Assembly (NCBI GenBank): GCA_035561515.1 | Contig: DATMXP010000035.1 | Coordinates: 87,240-151,239, forward strand | Origin: Terriglobales bacterium | GTDB taxonomy: Bacteria; Acidobacteriota; Terriglobia; Terriglobales; Acidobacteriaceae | DNA: 64,000 nucleotides | Reading direction: 5' to 3' | Shown: piece by piece, positions 24,672 to 34,170 of the stretch | Numbering within the stretch: position 1 is the first letter of the stretch | Layout: each line of letters begins with the position of its first letter | The notes under the pieces: generated by a model | Seen by the model: only the letters and a program-made list of their open reading frames with translations | Told to the model about the DNA's origin: nothing | The model's database searches: none | Position numbers and translations under genes: made by a program

Positions 24672-27524
24672 GTGCCCCTAGAGCTCAAGGCAACAATCAA
24701 CCTACCGAAAACCGCGTTCCCCATGAAGGCCAATCTTCCGCAAAACGAGCCGAAGATGCTGAGCCGCTGGGAGGAGATGCGGATCTATGACTTAATCCGC
24801 GAATCCCGAAAAGGTGCTCCCCTGTACGTGCTCCACGACGGACCGCCGTACGCCAACGGCCCTATCCACCTGGGCACAGCCATCAATAAGTGTCTTAAGG
24901 ACTTCATTGTTAAGTCCAAGACCATGGCCGGCTTCGATGCCCCTTATATCCCCGGGTGGGACTGCCACGGGTTGCCGATCGAAATCAAGGTCGACGAGTC
25001 GCTTGGCGGCAAGAAGCTCCAGATGGACCCGTTGACGGTTCGAAAGATCTGCCGCGAGTTCGCCCAGAAATACCTCGATCTCCAGCGTAAGCAGTTCAAG
25101 CGCATCGGTGTGTTCGGACGCTTTGACGACCCATACTCCACCATGAATCCTCAGTATGAGGCGGCGGTCGTCAGCGCACTCTATAGCTTCTTCGAAAAGG
25201 ACGCTATCTACAAAGGACTGCGCCCGGTGTATTGGTGCATCCACGACATGACGGCGCTCGCCGAAGCGGAAGTCGAGTACGAGAATCACACGAGCCCCAG
25301 CATCTGGGTGAAGTACCGGCTGCAATCGGATCCGCGCGACATTGATTCTCGTCTTGCGGACGAGCGCATCCATCTCGGGAAAGAGATCAACACCATCATC
25401 TGGACCACCACACCGTGGACCCTTCCCGCTTCGATGGCAGTAGCGTTCCATCCAGATGAAGAGTACGTGGCTCTCGCCACCAACGACGCTATCTACATCG
25501 TCGCCGAGAAGCTGGCGAAGGTGACTGCGGAGAACTGCGGCTTTACGGACTACAAGGAAATAGCGCGCTTCCCTGGCCGGAAGCTTGAACATGCGTACTT
25601 CTACCACCCGTTCCTGCCCTGGGAAGAGCGGAAGATCGTCGGCGTACTTGCCGAATACGTCACCATGGACCAGGGCACGGGCGCTGTCCACACCGCGCCT
25701 TCGCACGGTGCTGACGATTTCTACACCGGCGTGAAGTACAAGCTCGATCAGACCTGCAACGTGGATGCCGCAGGTCGCCTTGTGCAGGGACTTCCCGAGT
25801 ACCAGGGTGAAACCGTCTTCAAAGCGAATCCGAAGATCGTGGAACTCCTGAAGTCGAGAAACGTATTGCTTCATTACGAGAAGATCGAGCACTCATATCC
25901 TCATTGTTGGCGTTGCCACAATCCGGTGATCTTCCGCGCGACTGAACAGTGGTTCATCTCCATGGAATCCAACATGGACGGCAAGGGCACCACCCTGCGT
26001 CAGCGGTCGTTAGAAGAGACGCGCAAGGTGAAATGGGATCCAGCCTGGGGCGAAGAGCGCATCGGCAACATGTTCGCCACCCGGCCCGACTGGTGTATTT
26101 CGCGCCAGCGCGTTTGGGGTGTTCCCATCGCCGTGTTCTTCTGCAAAGGCTGCAAGCACATCCTGAATAATCCGGAAGTGCACAAAGCTGTCGTGGACAT
26201 GTTCGCAAAGGAAGGCGCCGACTCGTGGTATCGCACGCCGGCCGAATCCATTCTTCCGGCTGGAACCAAGTGCCCGAAGTGCGGCGATGCGAAGTTCGAA
26301 AAGGAGATGGACATCATCGATGTCTGGTTCGAATCCGGTTCGAGCTACTTGTCGGTTCAGTCGAACGAGGCGGGATTCCCCTGGCCTGCGGATATGTACC
26401 TTGAAGGCGGCGATCAATATCGCGGATGGTTCCATTCCTCCATGCTCTGCGCCATCGGTGCAAAGAACTCTTCGCCTTACAAAGGCGTGATCACGCACGG
26501 CTGGACGCTCGACGATCAAGGGCGCGCGCAATCGAAGTCCATCGGAAATACCACGGACCCGGTCGAAGTGGCCGAGAAGATGGGCGGGGAGATCGTCCGT
26601 TTATGGGCGTCATCGGTTGACTTCCGAGAAGACGTGGTCGGCTCCGAAACGCTCATGCAGCGGGTGGCCGAGAATTACCGCAAAATCCGCAACACCTTCC
26701 GGTACATCCTTGGGAACCTGAACGAATTCGATCCGTCGAAGCACGCGGTACCGTTTGCGGAAATGGAAGAGATCGATCGCTACATCTTGTTGCGGACAGC
26801 TGAGCTCTCCCGCGAGGTTCGGAAGTGGTACGAACAGTTTCAGTTCCACAAGGTCTATCAGTTGCTTCTGACCTTTAGCTCGGTTGACCTTAGCGCCGTC
26901 TATTTCGACATTCTTAAGGACCGGCTCTACACGTCGGCGCCAAACGGGAAACCCCGGCGCTCGGGTCAGACGGCTCTCTGGAAGATCGGAGAAACGCTTG
27001 TCCGGCTGGCTGCGCCGATCATGAGCTTCACGGCCGAAGAATTCTGGCAGTTCCTGCCGCCCGTAAGCGATCGTCCGAAGTCCGTGCACATAACCAAGTT
27101 CATGGACGAAGCGGAACTTGCAGGCACGGCTGATGCCCAGTTGATCGCGGACTGGCAGACTCTTTTACGTACACGCGACGACGTTCTGAAAGCGCTGGAA
27201 GAGGCCCGGAACAACAAACAAATTGGCAGTGGGTTAGAAGCGAAGGTGGTGCTAGACGTTCCAGCCAGCATCTATCCTGTTCTGGAGCAGCACGCAAGCC
27301 AACTGCGCTACATCTATATTGTGTCGGCGGTTGAGCTCGGAAAGAGTGCAGAGACGAACGGCACCGGGACGGTGAAGGTCACCGTGGAGCGCGCTCCTGG
27401 ACAGAAATGCGAGCGCTGTTGGAACTACTCGACCCACGTTGGCGAGTACACTCCATATCCGACGGTATGCGAACGTTGTGCGGCGGTTTTGCCTGAGTTT
27501 GAATCCGCCGCCGGAGCTTCTTAG
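24672..27524 (+). CDS. ileS: Isoleucyl-tRNA synthetase
   Basis: The 950-residue class I synthetase charges tRNA-Ile. It has the HIGH-equivalent GPIHLGTAINK, the PGWDCHGLPIEIKVD element, and an editing CP1 domain with WTTTPWTLPASMAVAFHPDEEYVAL. VWGVPIAVFFC, the anticodon-binding helices, and a C-terminal zinc site with CERCWNYS and CERCAAVL follow. The KMSKS loop reads AQSKS (GRAQSKSIGN), with the first Lys and the Met replaced. The start is a GTG at 24672 with GGAG 11 bases upstream. No T-box leader was seen. lspA follows after five bases. Confidence 0.96.
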   Translation: MPLELKATINLPKTAFPMKANLPQNEPKMLSRWEEMRIYDLIRESRKGAPLYVLHDGPPYANGPIHLGTAINKCLKDFIVKSKTMAGFDAPYIPGWDCHGLPIEIKVDESLGGKKLQMDPLTVRKICREFAQKYLDLQRKQFKRIGVFGRFDDPYSTMNPQYEAAVVSALYSFFEKDAIYKGLRPVYWCIHDMTALAEAEVEYENHTSPSIWVKYRLQSDPRDIDSRLADERIHLGKEINTIIWTTTPWTLPASMAVAFHPDEEYVALATNDAIYIVAEKLAKVTAENCGFTDYKEIARFPGRKLEHAYFYHPFLPWEERKIVGVLAEYVTMDQGTGAVHTAPSHGADDFYTGVKYKLDQTCNVDAAGRLVQGLPEYQGETVFKANPKIVELLKSRNVLLHYEKIEHSYPHCWRCHNPVIFRATEQWFISMESNMDGKGTTLRQRSLEETRKVKWDPAWGEERIGNMFATRPDWCISRQRVWGVPIAVFFCKGCKHILNNPEVHKAVVDMFAKEGADSWYRTPAESILPAGTKCPKCGDAKFEKEMDIIDVWFESGSSYLSVQSNEAGFPWPADMYLEGGDQYRGWFHSSMLCAIGAKNSSPYKGVITHGWTLDDQGRAQSKSIGNTTDPVEVAEKMGGEIVRLWASSVDFREDVVGSETLMQRVAENYRKIRNTFRYILGNLNEFDPSKHAVPFAEMEEIDRYILLRTAELSREVRKWYEQFQFHKVYQLLLTFSSVDLSAVYFDILKDRLYTSAPNGKPRRSGQTALWKIGETLVRLAAPIMSFTAEEFWQFLPPVSDRPKSVHITKFMDEAELAGTADAQLIADWQTLLRTRDDVLKALEEARNNKQIGSGLEAKVVLDVPASIYPVLEQHASQLRYIYIVSAVELGKSAETNGTGTVKVTVERAPGQKCERCWNYSTHVGEYTPYPTVCERCAAVLPEFESAAGAS

Positions 27525-27529
27525 GAACT

Positions 27530-28033
27530 ATGAGCGCGAATCACGCACGGGGATTTCACGTATTCGTTGCGTTTGGGGTGCTTGCACTCGACCGCTTCTC
27601 GAAGTGGTTGGTTGCAAGCCGTATTAACCTCCACGATACGATTACGGTTATCCCCGGGTTCTTTCGCATCACCCACGTCGAAAACAGCGGCGCCGCGTTT
27701 GGCTTGTTTTCTGATTCGTCGTTCGAGTGGAAGCTCGCGTTGCTCATCCTCTTTTCGCTCGTCGCTCTCGCCGTGGTGAGTGTTCTGCTTTGGAAGAACA
27801 GCCATATCGTGAACGCCACCGGGACCGCCCTATCCCTCATCATGGGCGGCGCGCTCGGGAACCTGTGGGACCGCATGATCTCCGGTCATGTGGTCGACTT
27901 TCTCGACTTCAACATCGGAAGCTACCACTGGCCATCGTTTAATGTTGCCGACAGCGCCATCGTGATCGGTGCGTTTCTATTGGTGGGCGATATTCTGTGG
28001 AGCAAGACACCCGAGCACGAGCGCGTTCGGTAG
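27530..28033 (+). CDS. lspA: Signal peptidase II (lipoprotein signal peptidase)
   Basis: The 167-residue inner-membrane aspartyl protease cleaves prolipoprotein signal peptides after lipid transfer. Four hydrophobic segments are present. Catalytic residues are Asp123 in GHVVDFLDF and Asp141 in FNVADSAI, and the family motifs VENSGAAFGLF and GGALGNLWDR are intact. Its start follows AGGAACT and lies five bases after ileS, an arrangement common in many bacteria. Substrates in this window would include the membrane-fusion lipoprotein at 49-50 kb and the BON lipoprotein at 57.8 kb. Confidence 0.96.
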   Translation: MSANHARGFHVFVAFGVLALDRFSKWLVASRINLHDTITVIPGFFRITHVENSGAAFGLFSDSSFEWKLALLILFSLVALAVVSVLLWKNSHIVNATGTALSLIMGGALGNLWDRMISGHVVDFLDFNIGSYHWPSFNVADSAIVIGAFLLVGDILWSKTPEHERVR

Positions 28034-28111
28034 CAAATCTGTAGTCCCAACTTCCCCAAAATCCCGTAATCTTTCCTGGTCGCCCTCCGTCTAAATGAGG
28101 AACAAAGTTGT

Positions 28112-28837
28112 ATGCTGCGGGTTAACAAAACTATGCGTGCGCCATCTTTATTTTTGATCGTTTTGTCTGTCTCTTTGGCCGTGTCCGCCCAGCAGGGCCC
28201 ACCTCCCGGCGGACATCCCCGTGGTGAGTTCCGCAATTTGGATCGCGTTGCTGGAACCGTGGTCTCCATCAGCGCCGATGCCGTTGTCATTAAGCCTGAG
28301 ACGGGCGACAGCGTGACCGTAAAGATCAGCCCGGAGACTCGTATCCGCAAAGACCGGAATGAGGCGAAACTGTCCGACTTCAAGGCCGGTGACCGTATCT
28401 TCGCGGCCGGAAAGCTGAATGAAGATAAGAGCCTTGCTGCCGTGATGATCGGTGGTGGTGAGATGGGCGGCGGCCGAATGATGATGATGGGCCCTGGAGG
28501 ACAGCCTCCCTCACCTGAAGAATTGGTAAAGATGGGGCTCGGTACCAGATTTGTCGTCGGCGAGGTCAAGGCGATTGACGAAACCAAGCTCATCATTCTT
28601 CGGCCTGACGGTCAAAGCCAAACCATTGAAGTAGACGAAAGCACATCGTTCCGTAGCGGTCGCGACGAAAGCGTCACGCTTGCCGACGTGAAGGTCGGCG
28701 ATCGCATCATGGCCCGTGGCGAGATGAAGAACGGGATCTTCGTTCCGCAGTCGCTGCGGATTGGCGGAGGACCGGGCGGTCCGATGATCTTTGAACGCCA
28801 TGGCGAGGGCGATGCTCCTCCACAGCAACACAAGTAA
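28112..28837 (+). CDS. Secreted DUF5666-like protein
   Basis: The 241-residue protein has a signal peptide (LFLIVLSVSLAVSAQQ) and two similar beta-rich modules. The first is VAGTVVSISADAVVIKPETGD...LSDFKAGDRIFAAGKL. The second is VVGEVKAIDETKLIILRPDGQ...LADVKVGDRIMARGEM. This is the DUF5666 pattern, an OB-like repeat of unknown function. A Gly/Met-rich linker (GGGRMMMMGPGG) joins them and a Gly/Pro-rich tail ends the protein. The Oar-like receptor gene starts four bases after its stop, so it is likely periplasmic and linked to that receptor. An alternative ATG lies at 28133. Confidence 0.75.
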   Translation: MLRVNKTMRAPSLFLIVLSVSLAVSAQQGPPPGGHPRGEFRNLDRVAGTVVSISADAVVIKPETGDSVTVKISPETRIRKDRNEAKLSDFKAGDRIFAAGKLNEDKSLAAVMIGGGEMGGGRMMMMGPGGQPPSPEELVKMGLGTRFVVGEVKAIDETKLIILRPDGQSQTIEVDESTSFRSGRDESVTLADVKVGDRIMARGEMKNGIFVPQSLRIGGGPGGPMIFERHGEGDAPPQQHK

Positions 28838-28841
28838 ACTC

Positions 28842-31800
28842 ATGCGCAGAGTGCTTCTCATCTTCATACCGATCCTTCTGGTCTTGGCGGCGTCGGCTCA
28901 GAACGATGCCACGGCAGCGACCTCACTGACCCAGACGTTCGAGATTCGCGGAACGGCAACATCCGGCAAAACGCCGCTGCCCGGCGTCACGATTACGGCA
29001 ACGAACACCCTCACCGGAAAGAAGATCGCCACATCTACCGACGCGCAGGGCAACTTCGTGCTTCAACCGCCGGCACGCGGCCGTTGGGTGATCAAGGCCG
29101 ACTTCCCTGCCTTCGCAGCGGTAACAAAGGAAGCTGTCATCAATCCCAGCACTCCTTCCGCGCGCGTTGATCTCGATCTCGTCCTTCTCTCTCGCGTTCC
29201 GAAAACCACCGATCAAGTCGCGCTCCAGCAGACGCTCGCGGGAGTGATGAACAATCGCGGCGCTCAATCACTTTCCCTGACGGGAACCGGCATGCAAGGC
29301 GACGGAAGCACTTCCGATATGCCGACGGACGCCCCCGCCATGGCAAGTTCTGCCGATGCGATGAATGAGTCGGTCTCGTTTGCCGGTTCCTCCGGCCGAA
29401 CCCAGGATTTTGGCAGCCACGTGGACGACATTCGCGACCGCATCGAAGAAATGCGCGCACGAGGCGAACTCGGCCAGGGCGGCGACATGATGATGATGGG
29501 CGGCGGTCCCGGCGGAGGTCCAGGCAACGTCGTGATCATCGCTGGACCCGGTGGTGGCGGGGGCCCGGGGATGCCGCGCATGAGAATTGGGCGTGGAAAT
29601 CTGAACCGTCCTCACGGATCGATCTTCTATTCCGCAGGAAACTCCATCTTTGACGCTGCCCCATATTCCTTGAGTGGCACTGCGGCCGATAAGCCTGAGT
29701 ACTCATCGAATCGATTCGGCGGAACCATCGGCGGACCGTTGCCGAAATTCATCGACCCTTCGCAGAAGACTTTTACGTTTCTGAACATATTCGGCACACG
29801 CTCCTCGAATCCATACCAGGTCTTCTCGCATGTGCCGACCGCACTCGAACGCAGCGGCGACTTCTCGCAGACATTACTGTCCAACGGTCAGAGCGTCCAA
29901 ATCTACGACCCGAACACTGGCACCGTGGGCAACAAGATCAGCAATATCGATCCCATCGCATCCGGACTGCTCAATTACATCCCGTTGCCGAACCAGCCTG
30001 GCCTTCAGAACTACCGCTTCAGCGATTCCGCCGAAAACAACAGTGTGAACATTGGTTTTCGCATCATGCGGTCCTTCGGTTCTGGCGCTTCTGCCGGGCC
30101 GCGTCGCGGACCGTTTGGCCGGAACAACATCAACTTCGGACTGAACTACACGAACAGTGACAGCGACCAGTTGCGTCCATTTCAGACTGTCCGGGGCACC
30201 TCGAAGAGTACGGGGTGGAACGTTAACGGCGGATATACCAAGAGCTTCGGCAAATGGACGAACCAGCTTCGCGTCAGCTACAACCGTAATAAGATCGACA
30301 TCACCAACCTGTATGCGGGTATTACTGACATTGAGGGAGGACTTGGCATCACCGGTGTCTCACAGAACCCGCAGGATTGGGGACTTCCTTCTTTAGCTTT
30401 CGCGAACTACTCAGGTCTGTCCGATGTTTCTCCTGTCCTGAGAACTGACAACAACATCATGTTGGGCGATACCGTCATGTGGCGTCGCGGGAAGCACAAT
30501 ATTCGCTTCGGAGGCGATTACCGCCGCCAGCTCACTAATCTAAAGAGCAACACGAATCCCCGCGGCTCCTTCACGTTCACCGGCTTGGCCACTTCCATTA
30601 ACGGTGCCACCGGAACCGGCTACGACTTCGCCGACTTCCTGCTCGGTATTCCGCAACAGACCTCCATTCAGTACAGTCCGAACCAGTACTCCTTTGCGTC
30701 GAACGGCTGGAACTTTTTCTTCATGGATGATTGGCGGGTCGCCGCGAATCTCAGCGTTAACGTCGGACTGCGTTACGAATACACCGGCCCATTCACGGAA
30801 GCGCACAATCAGCTCGTGAATCTCGATCCCTCATCAGGATTCACCGGGGTCGTTCCCGTACAACCGGGGCAATCGAGTCCAAACAACGGCGTCTATCCAA
30901 ATTCTTTAGTAAACCCGGATCGTAATAACTGGGCGCCGCGCATCGGCATCGCGTGGAAGCCGATGGACAAAACGGTCGTCCGCGCCGGCTATGGCATTAA
31001 CTACAACCTTGCGCAGTATCGAAGCATTGTCCAGCAGCTCGCCTTCCAGCCACCATTTTCGTTTACGCAGACAAACGTGCTGTCTCCCTCCACGCCACTG
31101 TCTCTGGCCAATGGCTTTCCCGCAGCTACCGAAGGCATTACCAACAACTACGGCATCGACGTGAATTACGGCCTTGGCTATGTGCAGATGTGGAACCTCA
31201 ACATCCAGCGAGAGCTTAAGGGCAACTTCATGTTGAATGTCGGTTATACCGGCAGCAAGGGAACCGGACTTGACATTGTGCGCGCACCGAATCGCGGGCC
31301 TGAAGGACTTCGCATCGAAGGCGTACAGCCTTTCCTGTGGGAATCGTCGGAGGGCAGTTCGATCCTTCACGCTGGCAACGTTCGTCTGCGCAGGCGTTTC
31401 ACCAAAGGAGTTTCCTTCGGCGCGACTTACACCTTCTCGAAATCCATCGACAACGCGTCCTCGATCGGAGGGGGCGCCACCGTTGTGGCTCAAAACGATC
31501 TGGATCTCGCCGCCGAGCGGGGCCTCTCCAGTTTCGACCAACGCCACAGGTTCACAGGCGATTTCATGATCGGGCTTCCCTTTGGCGACGGGCGCAAGTG
31601 GCTTTCACACCCAGGAATGCTTCGCACAGTGTTTGGCGATTGGAACTGGAATGGCAGCTTCAACATCGCTTCCGGATTCCCTTTCACCGCGCGCATCCTC
31701 GGCAGCTATAGCGATGTCAGCCGTGGCACCAACGGCACTCTCCGCGCCGACTATACCGGTGCTCCAATCTCTCTCGATAGCCGCTCTGTGCAGCAATGGT

Positions 31801-32081
31801 TCAACACAGCGGCGTTCGTGCTTCCCGCTACCGGACAATTTGGCAATGCAGGCCGCAATACGATCGTTGGCCCCTCGACGGTCACCTTCAACATGTCCCT
31901 GGGTAAGGAGATTCAACTCAGGGAGATGATGGGCCTCGAGATTCGCGCCGATGCGACCAACATCTTCAACACGCCGCAGTTCACCAGTATTGACACCGTC
32001 GTGAATTCGCCTACATTCGGACAGGTGGTAGGCGTGGGATCAACCCGACGGATTCAACTTTCGGCGAGGTACCGCTTCTAG
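28842..32081 (+). CDS. Oar-like TonB-dependent outer-membrane receptor
   Basis: The protein of about 1079 residues starts with a signal peptide (RRVLLIFIPILLVLAASAQ). A carboxypeptidase-regulatory-like fold comes next (FEIRGTATSGKTPLPGVTITATN, TDAQGNFVLQPPARGRWVIKADF). After a Gly-rich segment comes a reduced plug region (NRFGGTIGGPLPK, FTFLNIFGTRSS) and a large beta-barrel. Barrel signatures include FFMDDWRVAANLSVNVGLRYEYTG, RNNWAPRIGIAWKPMDKTVVRAGYG and the end LSARYRF. The acidobacterial Oar-like group imports oligosaccharides or other large ligands with TonB; the ligand is unknown. The ATG at 28842 was chosen over one at 28791 because it yields the signal peptide and clears the upstream stop. 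Confidence 0.88.
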   Translation: MRRVLLIFIPILLVLAASAQNDATAATSLTQTFEIRGTATSGKTPLPGVTITATNTLTGKKIATSTDAQGNFVLQPPARGRWVIKADFPAFAAVTKEAVINPSTPSARVDLDLVLLSRVPKTTDQVALQQTLAGVMNNRGAQSLSLTGTGMQGDGSTSDMPTDAPAMASSADAMNESVSFAGSSGRTQDFGSHVDDIRDRIEEMRARGELGQGGDMMMMGGGPGGGPGNVVIIAGPGGGGGPGMPRMRIGRGNLNRPHGSIFYSAGNSIFDAAPYSLSGTAADKPEYSSNRFGGTIGGPLPKFIDPSQKTFTFLNIFGTRSSNPYQVFSHVPTALERSGDFSQTLLSNGQSVQIYDPNTGTVGNKISNIDPIASGLLNYIPLPNQPGLQNYRFSDSAENNSVNIGFRIMRSFGSGASAGPRRGPFGRNNINFGLNYTNSDSDQLRPFQTVRGTSKSTGWNVNGGYTKSFGKWTNQLRVSYNRNKIDITNLYAGITDIEGGLGITGVSQNPQDWGLPSLAFANYSGLSDVSPVLRTDNNIMLGDTVMWRRGKHNIRFGGDYRRQLTNLKSNTNPRGSFTFTGLATSINGATGTGYDFADFLLGIPQQTSIQYSPNQYSFASNGWNFFFMDDWRVAANLSVNVGLRYEYTGPFTEAHNQLVNLDPSSGFTGVVPVQPGQSSPNNGVYPNSLVNPDRNNWAPRIGIAWKPMDKTVVRAGYGINYNLAQYRSIVQQLAFQPPFSFTQTNVLSPSTPLSLANGFPAATEGITNNYGIDVNYGLGYVQMWNLNIQRELKGNFMLNVGYTGSKGTGLDIVRAPNRGPEGLRIEGVQPFLWESSEGSSILHAGNVRLRRRFTKGVSFGATYTFSKSIDNASSIGGGATVVAQNDLDLAAERGLSSFDQRHRFTGDFMIGLPFGDGRKWLSHPGMLRTVFGDWNWNGSFNIASGFPFTARILGSYSDVSRGTNGTLRADYTGAPISLDSRSVQQWFNTAAFVLPATGQFGNAGRNTIVGPSTVTFNMSLGKEIQLREMMGLEIRADATNIFNTPQFTSIDTVVNSPTFGQVVGVGSTRRIQLSARYRF

Positions 32082-32085
32082 CATC

Positions 32086-34170
32086 ATGACCATTCTTCCC
32101 CATCGCGGGTTACACCGCTTCACGGCAGCCGCACTCGCTCTCGTCTTCGCCTTGTCGCCATTGTCGGCCGTGGCGCAACAGGCAGCCGCCAGCTACACGT
32201 TTCGGGTGAACTCCGACCTCGTGCTGGTCAACATTGTTGCTCGCGACAAGTCCGGCAATTTGGTTCGCGACCTGAAGCGTGATGACTTCACCGTTCAGGA
32301 AGACGGCAAGGCACAGCAGATCCAGTCCTTCGATCTCCTTACCCCTGATGCCGCGCCTCCCGCAGACGCCCTTGTTCAGACAGCAACTACCACAAAGACC
32401 CAGGCTGGACCACGCATCGTCGCACCCGGCAATGCGCCCAATGAACTCATCCGCGACAAGCGACTTATCGTTCTGTTCTTCGATCTCAGCGCCATGGAAC
32501 CCGAGGAAGTCGATCGCGCGGTGAAGTCCGCCCGCGACTATGTTGACAAGCAGATGTCCTCCGCCGATCTGGTCGGCGTCGTCACGCTCGGCGACTCCAT
32601 GCAGGTGGCGCAGGAATTCACGGATAACCGTGATGCTCTCCGGACAGTGATCGCTCGCATCGGGGGAACCGAAGGCGAAGGCTTTCAGGCGGAAGACACA
32701 ACTTCGGAGACCGGTGCCCAATACACTCCCGACGATAGCGAATACAACATCTTCAATTCCGATCGCCGATTACAGGCCATCACGGCTCTATCTCAGTCGC
32801 TCTCTCGGTTCCAGCAGAAGAAATCGATCCTCTACTTCTCGGGAGGCATGGAGCGCACCGGCACGGAAAATCAGTCGCAGTTACGCACAGCCATCAACAC
32901 TGCGGTTCGCTCCAACGTTTCGCTTTATGCCGTCGACAGTCGTGGCCTTCAGGCACTTCCGCCGGGTGGCGACTCGAGTCGCGCCAGCCTGCGTGGCGTA
33001 AGCGCTTATTCCGGCGCTGCCGTACAAAGCGATCTCGATTCCAACTTCTCCTCACAGGAGACCCTCGTTACGCTTGCCTCGGACACTGGTGGCAAGGCCT
33101 TTCTCGACAGCAACGATTTCTCTCCGGCATTCAAGCGCATCCAGGCCGATACATCTTCTTACTACCTGCTTGGATATCGCAGCACGAACAAGAACATGGA
33201 CGGGCGCTACCGTCGTATCACCATCAAGATCAATCGCAAAGATTTGAAGCTTGAGTATCGTCCCGGCTATTACGGACCGCGTGATTTCGCCCACTCCTCA
33301 AAAGAAGACCGCGAAACGGAACTCGAGGAAGAAATGATGGCCGAACTCCCTCGCACAGACCTTCCGGTCTACCTGGAGACCGCATTCTTCCGTATGCAGA
33401 ATGATCGTTATTACGTTCCAGTCTCGATCGTTGTGCCCGGGTCGGCCATTCCGGTGCGAGGCAATGCCACCGACAAGACAACCGCTGTCTTGGACATTCT
33501 CGGTCTGGTCCGCGAAGCAGGGACAAAGTTCCCGGTCGGCAATGTTCGTGACACTGTCAAGATTGGCGTCGATGCCGGAAGCGGCACCGCTCGCAAGAAT
33601 GTGCAGTACTCCACCGGATTCAATCTTCCCCCGGGCAAGTATTCGCTGAAGTTCGTTATCCGCGATAACCAGGATGGTCGCATCGGAACGTTCGAAACCA
33701 CGCTGACGGTACCCGATCTGAAGAAATCTCCACTGAAGATGAGTTCCATCATCCTTTCTTCGCAGGCCGGACCGGCCGGTAAAGAAAAGAAGAGTCCTCT
33801 GGTACGCAACGGGGCGGAAATCCTTCCCAACCTGGCTCACGTCTTCTCGAATGGCCAGAAGATGACGGTGTTCTTCGAGGTTTACGAACCGGCAAAGATG
33901 AAATCGCCGGACGGGAAGAACGGCAATGCTGTCCGGGTCCTCACCGCACTTCAGTTCTTTAGCGGACGCGTGAAGGTTTTCGAGACGCCGGTGGTGGAAG
34001 CCGGTGTCATCACTACACCAGAAAGAAAAGCGGCATCGTTCCAATTGGACGTGCCGCTTCAAGACCTCAAACCCGGCTGGTACACCTGCCAGTTAAGCGT
34101 CATCGACGACGCCAGCGGAGCGTTCGCGTTTCCACGCTTCGCTGTGCGCGTCGACGAACGCCGCAACTAG
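32086..34170 (+). CDS. VWFA-related acidobacterial domain protein
   Basis: The 694-residue exported protein (signal peptide ending SAVAQQ) opens with the family element VNSDLVLVNIVARDKSGNLV, then DLKRDDFTVQEDGKAQQIQSFD. A von Willebrand A domain follows with a MIDAS-like DLSAM after RLIVLFFD, and YFSGGMERTG. After SSYYLLGYRS (about 350) come beta-rich repeats to the end. The VWFA-related family is greatly expanded in Acidobacteria; its members are secreted adhesion or scaffold proteins of unknown partner. It follows the Oar-like gene by four bases and forms a set with that gene and the DUF5666 gene. Confidence 0.87.
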   Translation: MTILPHRGLHRFTAAALALVFALSPLSAVAQQAAASYTFRVNSDLVLVNIVARDKSGNLVRDLKRDDFTVQEDGKAQQIQSFDLLTPDAAPPADALVQTATTTKTQAGPRIVAPGNAPNELIRDKRLIVLFFDLSAMEPEEVDRAVKSARDYVDKQMSSADLVGVVTLGDSMQVAQEFTDNRDALRTVIARIGGTEGEGFQAEDTTSETGAQYTPDDSEYNIFNSDRRLQAITALSQSLSRFQQKKSILYFSGGMERTGTENQSQLRTAINTAVRSNVSLYAVDSRGLQALPPGGDSSRASLRGVSAYSGAAVQSDLDSNFSSQETLVTLASDTGGKAFLDSNDFSPAFKRIQADTSSYYLLGYRSTNKNMDGRYRRITIKINRKDLKLEYRPGYYGPRDFAHSSKEDRETELEEEMMAELPRTDLPVYLETAFFRMQNDRYYVPVSIVVPGSAIPVRGNATDKTTAVLDILGLVREAGTKFPVGNVRDTVKIGVDAGSGTARKNVQYSTGFNLPPGKYSLKFVIRDNQDGRIGTFETTLTVPDLKKSPLKMSSIILSSQAGPAGKEKKSPLVRNGAEILPNLAHVFSNGQKMTVFFEVYEPAKMKSPDGKNGNAVRVLTALQFFSGRVKVFETPVVEAGVITTPERKAASFQLDVPLQDLKPGWYTCQLSVIDDASGAFAFPRFAVRVDERRN

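Noticed and set aside
24792..25892. 366-codon minus-strand open frame opposite ileS
   Set aside because: The plus strand is unmistakable IleS; the minus frame is a shadow of its codon pattern.
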